The notes under the pieces are model-generated. The model was given only the letters and a program-made list of their open reading frames with translations, was not told the DNA's origin and ran no database searches. Positions 11,875 through 23,654 of a stretch of 64,000 nucleotides of DNA are shown here, piece after piece. The position numbers were made by a program, and so were the translations under genes. Positions within the stretch are counted from its first letter, which is position 1, and each line of letters starts with the position of its first letter. The DNA is from Amyloporia xantha (lineage: Eukaryota; Basidiomycota; Agaricomycetes; Polyporales; Adustoporiaceae): the NCBI GenBank assembly GCA_036971615.1, contig JAYKKR010000010.1, forward strand, positions 1,364,001 through 1,428,000. The letters run 5' to 3'.

Positions 11875-13037
11875 TAGCGCCGGGTCGTTCGGTCGCCGAA
11901 TAGCTGGTTCTGTATGGACAGTGTTCGCTCTGAGTTCGACTAACCACGTATTTTTGACGCGTTCTATCTGTGGTAGACAACGTGTCCATGTATTATGGTC
12001 TATCACCCAATCATAAGCTGCATATTTGTCTGCTAGGAGGCGGCAGGAAGCCGAAGATAGAACAATTTCTAAAAGATATTCATAGAACATGACGGCGACA
12101 TGAGATATGCAAGATACTACAAGGAAGCCCACTGCAGACATACCGTGTCCCGACCTGTCATCTGTTCATCTGTGTGATTACAAGGCAAACGCCGTGCAAT
12201 GAGTCTGATAACGCTGCCAGATGAAAAGGAAATGCGACCGCTACTATTATTTTGTAAGCGCACTACTGCCACATCACGAAGAGCCCTGGAGAATTCTTGA
12301 TAGCGACAGAAGCGTTCCTGATAGCCAAGACGTAACACAGCATGTTAGCAAACACCGCGGTAGCTGGAAAGTACCGCCATTGATACACGAAACCCGGGGA
12401 ACAACGCTATGGGACCGTTCTTTAGATGCCGCTGCGATCACTGGCGGATCAAATGATCGAGTGGGTAGTTCTCGAAGGGGATATGCTATAACAGGCTCTC
12501 GAGATGGAGAAAGCAGCGAAGCCCATCAAAGGTCTTCTATTCACACCTGTAGCACTTCGACGTGTGAGGCTGGGGCGGCACCGATTTCAGACCGGAGATT
12601 ATGCGAAGAAGAGCAGCCTTCGGAAGACTAAGACCGCTGTGCGACGGGAAGCAGGAGGAATGTAATGCCTGCCCAGTTTTAACACAGGCCTGAGTCCTTT
12701 ACTTGGCAAATGCCATAAATGAACTCACACACTCCGCGACTAACCGCAGTAATTTATAATCGCTGACGAAGGAAACAAGCCTGCCATATGGAAGGAAGCA
12801 CGCCAAGAGCCAGCATTCAAAGCTGTTAGGACTGCCGGTATGATTACACTGTCGAGCAGAGTGAACAGTCAGCAACACGTTGGGAGAGGATCAGTCCGAG
12901 CTGTTACCATTATCAGTCGGCGCGCGGTGTGAATGAAGTCAGAGATAATATCAATGATGCTCCCAATTTCCCAGAAAATTCAATGAACATGCAGCACGGA
13001 CATTAGGTATCACTCTCCTGCCACACGGATCAGCTCC
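11875..13037. other. 1.16-kb gap without recognisable gene
   Basis: Contains a 136-codon open frame at 12221-12631 on the plus strand with no familiar motif and no supporting splice pattern. I see no repeat, transposon end or RNA gene. It lies between the 3' ends of two convergent genes. Confidence 0.4.
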
Positions 13038-14270
13038 CTACTTCGGCCGTCCCACCAACACCATCCCATCGTCCTCTTCCGTCTCCGTCCCATTGTCGCT
13101 TCCAGATCGCCTACTCCTCGCTGGGGAAGATGTCTCGGATGCTTGGGTTGATGCACGGCTTTCTGACCTCGAAAGAGCCTCCCCTTCCGCCTCCGGTGCG
13201 AAAGCAGAAGAATGTGCTGGCTCGGGCTCGACAGGAAGTGAAGACGCTACTTGTGCTGACAATGGATCAGCAGGAGGTTGGACGGGTTCGTCTGAGGGAA
13301 TGGGGGAAGGCTTGGCCTCGGTAGACTGAGAAGGCGATGGGACTGGTCCAGAAATCTCGCGCAGTGCAGTGACCATTTGTGCGTGTACACGTTCCGCTAG
13401 CTCATGTACATCCGCTGTGGTAAGGCCTTCAGTCGACACGGGCGGCAAGACTGGACATTAGGTGCACCGTTGTGGTCAGTTGCTGAAACCATTGATTACG
13501 CATAGAACGGACACATACCTCGGAGTCTAAGTGTCCCACCCTCAAAGACACCTTTCCTGTACAGTCTCCAGTAGTTCTCACATACAACGGGTACAATCGG
13601 CACGCCAGCCTGCACGGCAATGTGAAATGCGCCCTTCTTGAATGGACGGATATCATGGTGCTCGCGCATTGAACGTGTACCCTCCGGGAAGAGCCAGAGT
13701 GAAAGATTCTTTGTGCGCATAATTTCACCCGCGGCGGTGAGCGAACGTACAGCCCTGGAATTATTGCCTCTATCGATCCAGACGACGCCAGAGAGGGTCA
13801 TGAATTGCCCAAGCAAAGGTGACCATTGTAATTCCTTCTTCGCGATGATCGACGCGCGTCGGGGGAAGATCCTAGGACCATGATGAGATTCGGCAAAGTA
13901 GCCGACGCTGCGCCACGTACCTTCCCAAGTACAGGATATCTAGCATGCTCTGGTGGTTGCCTACCAGTACCGCAGGATGGGTCGCAAGGTGCTCCTCACC
14001 CTCGACTATGAGCTTGATATCCATCGCGCGGCTGCTAAGCGTGTAAAAGCTGCGCCCGACGACGAAGAACGTGTCGAGCCGCTGGCCAACAAGCGACATC
14101 CCCACAGCACAAACGACGCCCCATGCTGAGCACACTCCGATAGTGGACAAGTAGAGCGCAAGGCGAACATAATAACGGGCGATCGGCGAGGACTTGGAGA
14201 GCGTGTGAAGCGCGAAGACGGGTAGAGAAACGTATGCGAGCGGCTTCACGAGCCCGGCGAGGAGAGACAT
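13038..14270 (-). CDS. SLC1: 1-acyl-sn-glycerol-3-phosphate acyltransferase
   Basis: Exons 14270-13921, 13871-13519 and 13450-13038 give 371 residues. The PlsC motifs are present in order: NHQSMLD (residues 105-111, catalytic His and Asp), WIDRGN, FPEGTR (178-183) and VPIVPVV. One or two hydrophobic segments at residues ~5-65 anchor the protein in the ER membrane. It acylates lysophosphatidic acid to phosphatidic acid, a step of phospholipid and triacylglycerol synthesis. The C-terminal ~100 residues are Pro/Ser/Glu rich and appear disordered, longer than yeast Slc1 (303 residues). The gene is divergent from the next one, with 233 bases between starts. Confidence 0.93.
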
Positions 14271-14503
14271 CGTGGCGGCGTCGTCAACGTTGGATGTAAT
14301 ATCGTGAACGAGAGAGTAGATAAAAGAAAAAGATGAGAGAGATGTCTTGCGGTTGCGCAGCCCAGCCTTGGCTAGCCTGAGCGTACGAGACCGACGGCGT
14401 GACTGCAGCAGAAAGTGGCAGAAATCAAAGTCGGGCGGAGTTCGAAGACACTCTAGCACGTAGCGGCTGCACGCCTGGTTTATCCGCCACTGGCACCGTG
14501 CGC

Positions 14504-15734
14504 ATGGCTTCCAACCCGCAGGCGTCCGCCCAAGGAGATCAGGTCAAGAAATCATCCAGTCGTGGTGAGCAACGCAGTCAGCTATGCCGAGAGATGTCGG
14601 ATGCTGATCTCTCCAACTCAAGGCAGGATCGTCGCGTCCCGTTACCTCAATCCAAGCGCGTCCACCTCGCGAACTACCCTCACTGCAGCAGCTGCGACGT
14701 CCAAACCAACTGCTAAATCTAGCGTGAAACCTGTTCAGTCATCTGCTCATGCGGGACCCAGCAACACCCAGACGCGCGGTCCGGCAGCTAAATCCTCAAA
14801 GACCCCCATCGGCAGGAGTGTAGCGCGCACGGAGACGAGCTCATTGCGTGGTGGTACCAAATCGACGGGGCCTGTAAGGGGAAAGCTTCCAGCCGGTGCG
14901 AGCGCATCGACTCTGTCTCATAATGGCACCGCAGCAGACCCCGTAAGCGTTTTCTCTGTTTCGTTGTCTTCCTGCTGAACGTATCACTCAGGCGCGTTCA
15001 GCACCACCTCGCCCAACAGTATCTTCTCCCACACCGGACACGCTGCAACTTGCTGCGCAGATACATGCGTGGAAGTACATGTCTGCTACGTTGGAGAGCC
15101 AGCTTGAAACCTCGAAGCAAGCGGCAGATACTGCGCTTAGAACTGTCTCGGAGAAGCTCTTTGCAGAAGAAGCAGACACTGCGGACGCGCGGGTCCGTCT
15201 TGAGGCAGAGCGGCTACTGGAATTCTATGAGGAGCTATCAGATGCTGCAGTCAGTCTCTCAGTGCTGTCGTCGTTGTCTATCTTCACGCTAGTAAGTACA
15301 CTCGCAGATATCCTCGACTGTCCCGGCGGTTGTGCAAGGTTTTCTCCGACATGACGATGCATGCTCAAAGCTGGTATCGGAAGCACTAGTTCTTGCGTCG
15401 CATTCACTAGACGAAAATGTGGACATCAGGGAATACGGCAAGATCCTGGATCGCATTGGTAAGTGGGCATGCAGCCGCAGTGCTCGGCGGCTTTCTCAAG
15501 ACTCCTGCAGACGAACTAGAACAAGAGGCAGAACAGCTAGAGTTTTCCATTGTCTCTGTCTCAAAACATACTTCTCAAGTCCGTCAAGCTCGTGTGGTAC
15601 CGGCGTTGCTTGCTTTGCTCCCTGTCTTACGCGCCCACGGCGCCAACCTAATTTCGGTCCGGACGCTCATCCAAAGCTGCAGAGACAATCTACATATGGC
15701 TTTGCAGGTGCAAAGCCTTCAACTCACGAGTTGA
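14504..15734 (+). CDS. Coiled-coil protein resembling augmin subunit HAUS8
   Basis: Five exons (14504-14564, 14623-14942, 14992-15291, 15371-15458, 15511-15734) give 330 residues. Right after a short N-terminus comes RGRIVASRYL, like the R-V-SRYLQ motif near the N-terminus of HAUS8. A basic Ser/Thr/Ala/Lys-rich stretch (~residues 30-125) of the kind that binds microtubules follows. From about residue 140 the protein is mostly helical with a coiled-coil look (ESQLETSKQAADTAL, DELEQEAEQLEF). This order matches HAUS8, which links augmin to microtubules. The match rests on one short motif plus architecture, so the name is tentative. The last exon could instead splice at 15709 to code a short DRMM ending. 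Confidence 0.6.
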
Positions 15735-15795
15735 TCCTGTTTCTATGCCTGTTTCATGAGGAATCTTGTCTGTAGGATAGAATGATGTGACCAGG

Positions 15796-15810
15796 AAACC
15801 CTAACCCTAG
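15796..15810 (+). promoter_or_regulatory. Telobox-like motif (AAACCCTAACCCTAG)
   Basis: Two telomere-type CCCTAA units lie 15-30 bases before the proposed start of the NOL11/UTP8-like gene. Teloboxes of this form are known promoter elements of ribosome-biogenesis and translation genes in several eukaryotes. The position and the downstream gene fit that role, but two units could also occur by chance. Confidence 0.45.
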
Positions 15811-15825
15811 TGTAGAACCATAAGC

Positions 15826-18800
15826 ATGTCCGCGATGAATTTTTGCCGCCACCAGGACTTTCAGGGTGTGATGAGTGCGAGCATCAGTGACCCATTCCTC
15901 CTCTCGAGTTACGCTCTTCCTCCTCGTTTATCGCGTCTCTCGAGCTCTTCTTCGCCGAGTAAACCACCGGCGCATGTTTTTGTCGCCGATCGATATGCAT
16001 CGTCAAGTGAAAGAGGCGATGGACTTGTCACGGTAGCGGTGCAGGGAGACGGAGTGCATGTTCTTGACGTGAGTTCTAAAGCATGGATGTTCTCCTCTAC
16101 CTGGTACACAGACAGGGACTACACTTGTCCAGGAGTACAAAATGTGCCGTGTATATGCGTGCCACTCAGTTGTTCCTGCTGGGCGTCTCGAAGTGTGCAT
16201 GAATATTTACCTTCCTGCTTTTGCAGCTCTCTACACTACACCCCGCCATCTCACATACTCTCGGGCCATCTACTACATTCTCTTGCTCACCGGTGACAAG
16301 AACAACATATAGCGATGGCGTGCAAACATGCACAACACTCGCCGTGATCGCCTCCTCGCCGGAAGTTCGCAAGGAGGATGGAGGAAGGACTGTGTGGGTA
16401 TGGGAGGAGCATCTCACCGGAGGAGTAATGTCTGGTGATGCGCAGAAAAACCGCAAATCAGCTGTGGTGAGTTCGACGTTCTATGTAGTATGTCCGAATT
16501 GTTGACGGGCTTGAAATCGTTCAGATGACCCGTCCCATTTCACGCATTCATGTAGCTGATGACCTTCCGGACCGTGTACTCCTGGTCGACTCAACCGGAG
16601 CTTTGGCTATTGCAGACATGGAGCTAAATATCTTGACCCCGTTCGACTCACAAAATTCGGCTGAAGAGGTTACTCTTTTCAGACACTTCGTCTTTCCGAG
16701 AAAGTCCTGTCCTTTTGTCTCGGATCGGACAGCGCCGTCTCAAGGTGTCATTGTGATCTCTGTTTTACGGACTGGTGGCGGGCTATCCCTTCATTTGAAT
16801 GCAGTGGACTCAGATAGTCGAACTAGTCATCTAGGAGAATGCGTACTTGATGTTACCGAATCTGTGAGTTGTTCCGTGCAGACTTCATCTTTCGGTGGCT
16901 CATACATCCGCGACCAGGACATCATTGATGTTTCTTTCAGCCCTTCAGGCTATGTCACTGTCTTGAGTAAGCATATCCGTCCATGACCATTGATCAACGT
17001 TGTTTCTGATCTTAATTTCAGGTCAATCTGGTGTCTGGCACTCTTTTCACCTCTCAACCTCACCGGTCGCCCCATCCACTCTTACCGTCATTAGACCCAC
17101 CGAACCTCTCCACATCGCTTCTTTATCCTTTAGCGCAAGTAACAACGCACCCACTACCTCCAATCATCCACACCAAGCGGAACACGCCATTCTCGCGCTC
17201 ACGTCTTCACATGTTCTCGTTACCAGTGTCTCCACCCTCCCCGGCTCTAACGCTGAGCTTGCCCTTCTCCTTTGGGACATGCAGTACGGTGTGCTGCTCG
17301 CCGAACAGCGATGTTCCGTGCCCTCTACGCTCGGGCGGACGAGGCAGCATGGGGTGCGCATACACCTCTTTTCTCAGTCGCAAGGGCAAGCAGTACTCCT
17401 GCTCTCGCCAGCGGTTGATCCCTCGGCCCCAAGACTTGTTGATAACGCCAATGTTCCTCTGCGCAGTAGTGTCCTCGTCGTGCCATATACCGTCCCACCC
17501 ATGTCAACGATCGCGAATGTCCTGGGGCGTGCATCTGCTGGGGAGAAATGGCTGAAGCCGGATGGTTCAGCGCGGAAGAGTAGTTCCCAGGCCAGCGGGA
17601 GCGGCCTGAATCCTGCACAGAAAAAGCTGTTACTTGACCTACGGGGCGCAATGGAGAAACGACAGGTGGAAACTGCCGAGAAGGCTTTCGACCAGTGGGT
17701 GAAGAATGAAGAGAGTAAGGCGCAAATGCAAGGTCAGACAAGCACAAACCTACATGTAGCCCCAACCCCGAACTCGGCCGAAGCGAGAGTAGATGAAGGA
17801 GCACCGCACCTGGGACATCTGTTTGTGAAACAGCTGTTGGATATCGCTCTACCTGTCTCGGGAGCCCCAGGACCAGTCACGGTCAACGGGAAAGGAAGTT
17901 CGAGTCTACCACATGCACCGAAGATGGTTAGGTATCTGCTTGAAAGGCGTGCTGTCAGCGATGGAATGGTCGTTGGAGGGCTGATCAGTGCTCTCATGGC
18001 GCGGAAGGACTGGGTAAGCACCTACTGCACACATTGTATGTCCACCATTTCTTACGCAGACACGCCTGTAGACAACTGCTATTCTCGCCGTGCAGATGGT
18101 CAACGACCTTCCAGAAGCTGACGTCATCTCGCTCCTCGCGAAAGTCATCTCTCACCACCGCCAGACATCATCCGACGAGAACGCTATGCAAGTCGACTCT
18201 TCATCGGGGATGCCTACTCTCCCGTCTTTCCTGGCTTTATGTATCACCTATTCTATGTCTCCTGCTGCTCTTCGTGTGGCGCTGCATGAGCACCTGACCG
18301 ACGCGGAAGACCTGATGTCTATTCTAGCCGTTGTAGATGGGTGGATCGAGCGATGGTGCCAGGAGGAGGTCAAGCTGCTGCCTGACCGTGTCAAAAAGGA
18401 CGCACATGGGGTTCCTGTCCCGCTCTATACAGAAGGTGACACCCAAGACTTACCACCACTGGATAAGGTACGTCCTCCTTACCTCATTTTTGATGACCCT
18501 TTTCTAATATGCTCTCGTATCGTGTACTGTCTAGATCCTCGAGTTCACGCAGTCTCTACTCGATGCGTGCTTCCTCGTACTCCTCGTTCACCAACCAGCA
18601 CATGCCCCCCTTCGCGGCCTCCTCTCCCGACTGCAACCGGAGCTCGTGTTCATCTCTGAACTACAGTCCCTCTATGGACCACTACAGCCGTTTGCTGCTG
18701 CCCATGCCCGAGCGGTCCATGAGGGTGCGCATGGTCCGCCGAAAACAGATACGAAGGTAGATTGGCGTCGCAGGAAAAAGGTGGTACATGAACAAGCAGA

Positions 18801-18843
18801 GATGGCTCTCGGATTGTACCAAGTAGAAGAATTGGTGATCTGA
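15826..18843 (+). CDS. NOL11/UTP8-like nucleolar protein (putative t-UTP subunit of the small-subunit processome)
   Basis: Six exons (15826-16068, 16227-16466, 16525-16966, 17022-18013, 18096-18467, 18535-18843) give 865 residues. The N-terminal half alternates short strands with D/W turns (VFVADRY, GRTVWVWEE, RVLLVDSTGAL), as in a beta-propeller. The C-terminal half is helical, with repeated Leu-rich segments such as YLLERRAVSDGMVVGG. This propeller-plus-helical layout matches NOL11/Utp8, which act in early pre-rRNA transcription and processing. I could not confirm the family by a specific motif, so the function is an inference, helped slightly by the telobox. The first intron (158 bases) is long for this genome and may hide a small exon. 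Confidence 0.65.
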
Positions 18844-19497
18844 GTGGTTCGAATGCGTTCTTGTTTATGTGTTTACAAAAGTATATTCTGGGTGGTTTTA
18901 GCCTTGTAATTCAAGCTCTGAAGTATTATCGCCTCGCCATGACACTCATGTATCAGTTTTTCTTCACTCATACTATTGGGATTATAAATTCATGATCATT
19001 CAAGTCGAGTTAATAGTACTGCATTATCATGGTATCAATGCCATGCAGAAAGAAAAGTATGTCTGTGTTATGGTTTCACCAAACTGTCAACGCTACATAG
19101 TAGCAACCCTCCCGAAGAAGGGCGGGTACAGCAAGTACAGGAATATAACACCGCACCTTCTCCCAACATCAACCCCTCCAGCGAATCGACACCAGAGATG
19201 GACTCAGCTGTAATGAGAGGGAGCAGGAAGAAAATGCTTGCTCTTGTGAGCATCCCGAAGGATACCTCGCTCCATCGACTAGAATAACGCCATCAGAGAT
19301 ATCTCCGCGCCAGGGCTGGCGGTTCCGAGTTCGAACGGACACTGAGGAGACAGTGGAAGATTTTCCGGGCCTTATATATGCGTTGTGGCGGAGCTTGATT
19401 TAGGGTCAACCCCGCCACGACGCGTGCCACAGACGCGTCTCTTCCGAGTCGGAGAGCATATCGTACGCTTACTTGCATCTGCTTACTAGCCAACAGC
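18844..19497. other. Intergenic region
   Basis: About 650 bases between two plus-strand genes. The first ~150 bases are AT-rich and suit a 3' UTR. I see no further coding exon or element. Confidence 0.4.
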
Positions 19498-20329
19498 ATG
19501 ATAGACCGAAGCCATAGAGTCTCAAGGCTGTCTGTCCATCCTAGATACGGACCTAGGGAATCGGTCTTTGTTGGTGGGTCGGAGCTCTATCGAGGCGACA
19601 ATCATGCTGTTTGCAGCCCCTACCTGCGAGAATGTGTTCTAGCAATGGAGGACTGCTGCGAAGAGGTACCACCTCAGAGATCGTTGAAGTTACATGCGGT
19701 TAATCCACATACTCTAGGCACACGAAGCGCAGGAAATTATCCGCCAGGGAACGTATGATCTGCCCCGGATGACGAAGGTACTTGAGAATGAGAGGGTACG
19801 ATGCTCCATCCTCCTGACTTCATGAAGATTCCATTCAAACATCTAACAGGTCTATCTGCTAATTGATGAATCTACTGTAAGGAGATACAAAGCCGACTTG
19901 ACCGATGAGATCGAGCCACAAATCAACGAGCTCATCTCTCGAGCGGAGAGGGGCCTCCAAATTCTGCTCAAAAGGGAGAGCATGCTGCAGTCCAAGGTTA
20001 GACCTCTGGTTTCTAATGGAGCAAGGTCTTCACACTGGCATATTTAGGTCGAATCTATCCAGTCTCGGCCTTCCTCTAGGGCTGCAGTTACGGTGAATAC
20101 GACAGGCATGACCAAGCTGGAAGTGCGGCGGATACAAATGTTAGCAAAGCAAAGGGAGCGTCTTGAGGAAGAGATGGCAGCCCTGCAGAAGGAGGTCGAG
20201 GCACTGGTGCGCATGCCTGACATCGTCCGAGCCATCGAGCACTCTAATCGAAGTGTTGCAGGAAGTGGCAGCAATGAAGAGGTAGTCTGGCACGGCAATG
20301 CAGATGATGTTTATTTGGTCTTACTGTAA
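19498..20329 (+). CDS. SPC19: DASH complex subunit SPC19
   Basis: Exons 19498-19665, 19718-19795, 19850-19996 and 20048-20329 give 224 residues, matching the usual size. The diagnostic Spc19 blocks are visible: ESVFVGGSELYRGD, CVLAMEDCCEEAHEAQ, RQGTYDLPRMTKVLE and YLLIDESTVRRYKADLTDEI. A long coiled coil follows (KQRERLEEEMAALQKEVEAL). The DASH/Dam1 complex couples kinetochores to spindle microtubules. All introns are 50-54 bases and in phase. The first ~12 residues before the conserved SRLSVHPR are poorly constrained, so the exact start is slightly uncertain. Confidence 0.93.
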
Positions 20330-20371
20330 GTATTGTACACGCATCGTCTTACAATTACTTCTGACCGATCA

Positions 20372-22826
20372 TCATTCCATCTGTAGCTCTCCAATTACTA
20401 CCGCTTCGACGACATCACCAGCTTGCAGCTTCTCCACTCCACCCTCGCTCTTTGCAGGTAACGCAACAAGCCCATTCGCCCCACTCAGACTCGCAACTCT
20501 GCTTGAACGCTGCCCGCCCGTGCTGTACGCCTTCAGGCCTGCAGGCCCTGCCTTGATAATGACGCGGTGGTATTCGGGTCGAGGATCGAGACGCATGGGG
20601 TCCTGTATCTGTGCACGTTTTATACCACATTTGTATTTTTTCCTTGTAATCCTATTTGATACTGTACTTACCTGGACACGAACGCGGGGCAGCTGGCATC
20701 TCTCTAAGGGCCATCCCCCCAGTCGTCGCAGCGCAGGAACAACGAAGACGTGAAAAGTCACCAACGCTGATGCCGGATTGCCCGGTAGCGCGAACATTGG
20801 TATCCGATCGTTGAGGCCTGTCGGCGTGGGGATCATCGCGAACGTCGTCGGCTTGCCAGGCTTAGCCTTGACACGTCCGAAATGGATCGTCCCGTCCAAG
20901 TGACGCTCAATGACGGGCTTCAACAAGTCACTCGCACCCATTGACGTGCCGCCTGTGGTGAGAAGTATATCTGCATTAGCTAGTCCCTTTTTGAGTGCTG
21001 TTATGTGAGCGTCGAGACTGCAGCCCGGTAACCGCTCCGTCAGCAGAGAGTTGAGGCGAGGTATACGGTTACTCAACTTATCTGGCACGATCCCTAGGTC
21101 GAGTATTTGATAGCCCATTCCTTCTAGCGCTGCTTGGAGGGACGGCCTATTCGTATCCCAGATCCCGCCCCAGCCGTCGCCTTCCATGGGCTTTGGTGCT
21201 TGCAGGTCAAGCAGCTCGTTCCCAGTGCTGAGGATTGCGACGACTGGCTTCCTATGGACATGAACCTATTGATAACGTGGGTATACGCACTGGCTCAACT
21301 CCAATCATTGATATCTGCCTTACCTTCGCCCGCCCGACAAACGCTAACGTCCCAATCTCCCCGCCCGCACTGTGCACGACCTGCCCCTTCTCGAGCACCA
21401 AGTCGTCCTTACGCGTGTCACTCCCCGGGTCGCGTACATTCTCGCCCTTTGGAACCTGCACGAGCGTCTCGACCTCGTCTTCCTCGACGTCTTCGCCCTC
21501 CGCGTTCTTGACCGTGCTGTGCAGTCTCGTGTCCTCGACCATGATGATGGTATCGGCGCCAAGCGGAAGAGGCCCGCCAGTGTTGATGCGGAAGATTGTC
21601 GAGGGCGGGAGGGTGACGGCGGTGTCGTGCGTGCGCGAGGTGACAACTTTGTAGATCCCGGGTGGGTCGCTTGCTGTGAGGGGCTAGGTGAGTGAGGCGC
21701 GAGAGCGGCGGAGAGGAACCTACAGCGGAGGGCGTATCCATCAACACTTGTGGTGTAGGTCAGTGGGACATCCTGGGGTGCGTACACGTCTTCCGCGAGA
21801 ATGTGTCCCTTGAGCTCCGGGGTAACCTGACGTCATGGCGTTCAGATTCCGGCGCACGAAATTACAGAGGACTCGACACGAACGGGTAGCTCGACAGCTG
21901 ATAGCGGCTTGACCTCTCTCATGATAGAGGCAAGTGCATCCTCGATGGACACGAGCGCGTAGGGCGACTCTCGGAGGCGGCCAGTAACTGGCTCAAGACA
22001 TTGAGTGGGGGACTTTTTGTGGAATCTCCTTGTTCCCGCCTACCTGGTAGCGATGGGTCATGCGACAGGATACTCCTAGGTTGGGGTGCATGGTGCTGAT
22101 GGTGATGGTGATGATGATGTGCCTGCGAACCCGATTGCGACTGCCCGCTGGACGCTGACTCTGCAAGGTTCGCATGCACCCGCCTGCTCGATGCACCCTT
22201 GATCAGCACGAGCGCATGATCGACGACACCGCCCGCGAGCAGCGCGTCAAGGTTCTCCTTCACGGCCTTCACGCTCCCGGGGAGGGTGACCACGAGGGTA
22301 TTCTTCACCGTCCCCGCGACGGGGCGGGACAGGGCTGCGAGCGGGGTCTTCTGGAGGGACGACGCGAGGAGGAGGTGCACGAGGCCCGACGCCTCGCGCT
22401 CAATCAGAGGGCGGATCGCCTGTGATGGCACGATGGCCGTCAGCTCTCGAGTACGTACTCGACGCCGTGATCACCAACGTGCTTATGATCGATCTAGTAG
22501 GATGGGGGGAACGCACCTCGGGTGTCCTGTCGCGCACTCCGAACCCCGTCCCGCCGGTGGTGATCACCCAGTCCACGTCGCCCTGGTCGCACCATGTCTG
22601 CACCGTCTGCCGGATCTGCAGCTCATCGTCCGGCACGATGAGGAGATACTTGCAGTCGTACCCACCCGCGGTGAGGATTTCCTTGATGGTGGGCCCGGAC
22701 TTGTCTGTCGTCGCGTCTACGGACGCGGTGTCGCTCACTGGATGCACCTTACGTTACTGCTATCGACACTCGGATGAAGAGACTACGCTACTGACCAGTG
22801 AGAATAGCCACTCGCGTCGCGGTCAT
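20372..22826 (-). CDS. Gephyrin/CNX1-type molybdenum cofactor biosynthesis protein (MogA-MoeA fusion)
   Basis: Eight exons (22826-22796, 22737-22517, 22419-22044, 21987-21866, 21826-21724, 21673-21324, 21265-20672, 20608-20372) give 677 residues. The N-terminal G-like domain (~1-165) carries LTVSDTAS and WVITTGGTGFGVRDRTPE. The linker includes a His run (seven consecutive His at about 22090-22120). The C-terminal E-like/MoeA domain has DVPLTYTTSVDGYALR, the residues forming INTGGPLPLGADTI, STGNELLD and ILLTTGGTSMGASDLL. The two domains adenylate molybdopterin and then insert molybdate in the last steps of Moco synthesis. The order G-then-E is that of gephyrin and fungal CnxE; plant Cnx1 has E-then-G. 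Cytosolic. Confidence 0.95.
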
Positions 22827-23654
22827 GATTTTAGCAATGATATAGAAGATGCCTCTTCGGGACGATAGACTTTGGTAAATGAGATAAAAGAAGGTTCATC
22901 TTGCACTTGACTGCTGTTTTTCGGTCGCAAACTTGCTCACTCTCCTCTTTGCGTCCTCTGTACTAAGTTCTCACTCCACGGTTTCCCTCGTCCTCTCTGT
23001 TCACCTGAGGGCGGGCCCTGTCGGTTGCTCGGCGCGCAGACACTTCCTGATTCTAAGCAATTGAGAATGTCACGCTCAGGTGAGGACGGCCCAGACCGAG
23101 CAATTGAATTGAAGGACGTAAATAGTGTAAAGGCTAAATCGTGCGAGAAGCTAGCGGTGTAAGGCCTGCACCCCCGCTGGGGAAGTTCCGCTCCCGTTTC
23201 CAGACCACCGTCCTTCTCCCCGCTGATTGATGCAGGTCGGGTAGAGCACGCGTGCAGGTACGCGAGCTGGTTCCAGCTCGCACGCATAGATACGTATGGG
23301 AATTTATTTCAAGGGGCCTTTGGGGAAAATCGGAAAGACTGATTCCGGCGTCATCAGCAGATCTAGACACGTTCGCTTGTGCGCATGCGTCTTCCTATCA
23401 CCATCCCAGTCGACGTTGCACGTCGCTGCTCGTCACGGTCCCGGGGCTGCAAGTTCTGGCCAGCAACTCCAACTCAATTCGAGCCGAATCCGAACCAGAC
23501 GCAGATCCGGCAGCACTGTTTTCTCCTTGCCAGTGGCGCCGAGCGTCCTGCCTATATAGCCCGCCACCTCACTCTTTCTCCCCTACCACGAGCTTCATCT
23601 CGCGGTCGTCACTCCCTTGCTGCTCGCTCGTCTCTCTCTTGCTCGTTTAGTACC
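22827..23654. other. Divergent promoter region, 0.83 kb
   Basis: Lies between the oppositely oriented Moco gene and the phosphodiesterase gene. The last 150 bases before 23655 are pyrimidine-rich (CTCTCTCTTGCTCG), typical of fungal 5' UTRs and core promoters. No coding exon recognised. Confidence 0.5.

Noticed and set aside
12221..12631. 136-codon plus-strand frame in the gap after the amidohydrolase
   Set aside because: No recognisable motif, hydrophobic core or splice pattern; length is compatible with chance in this composition.
19300..19350. TTCGAAC-type B box suggesting a tRNA gene
   Set aside because: No A box, no cloverleaf stems and no terminator run at the right distance.
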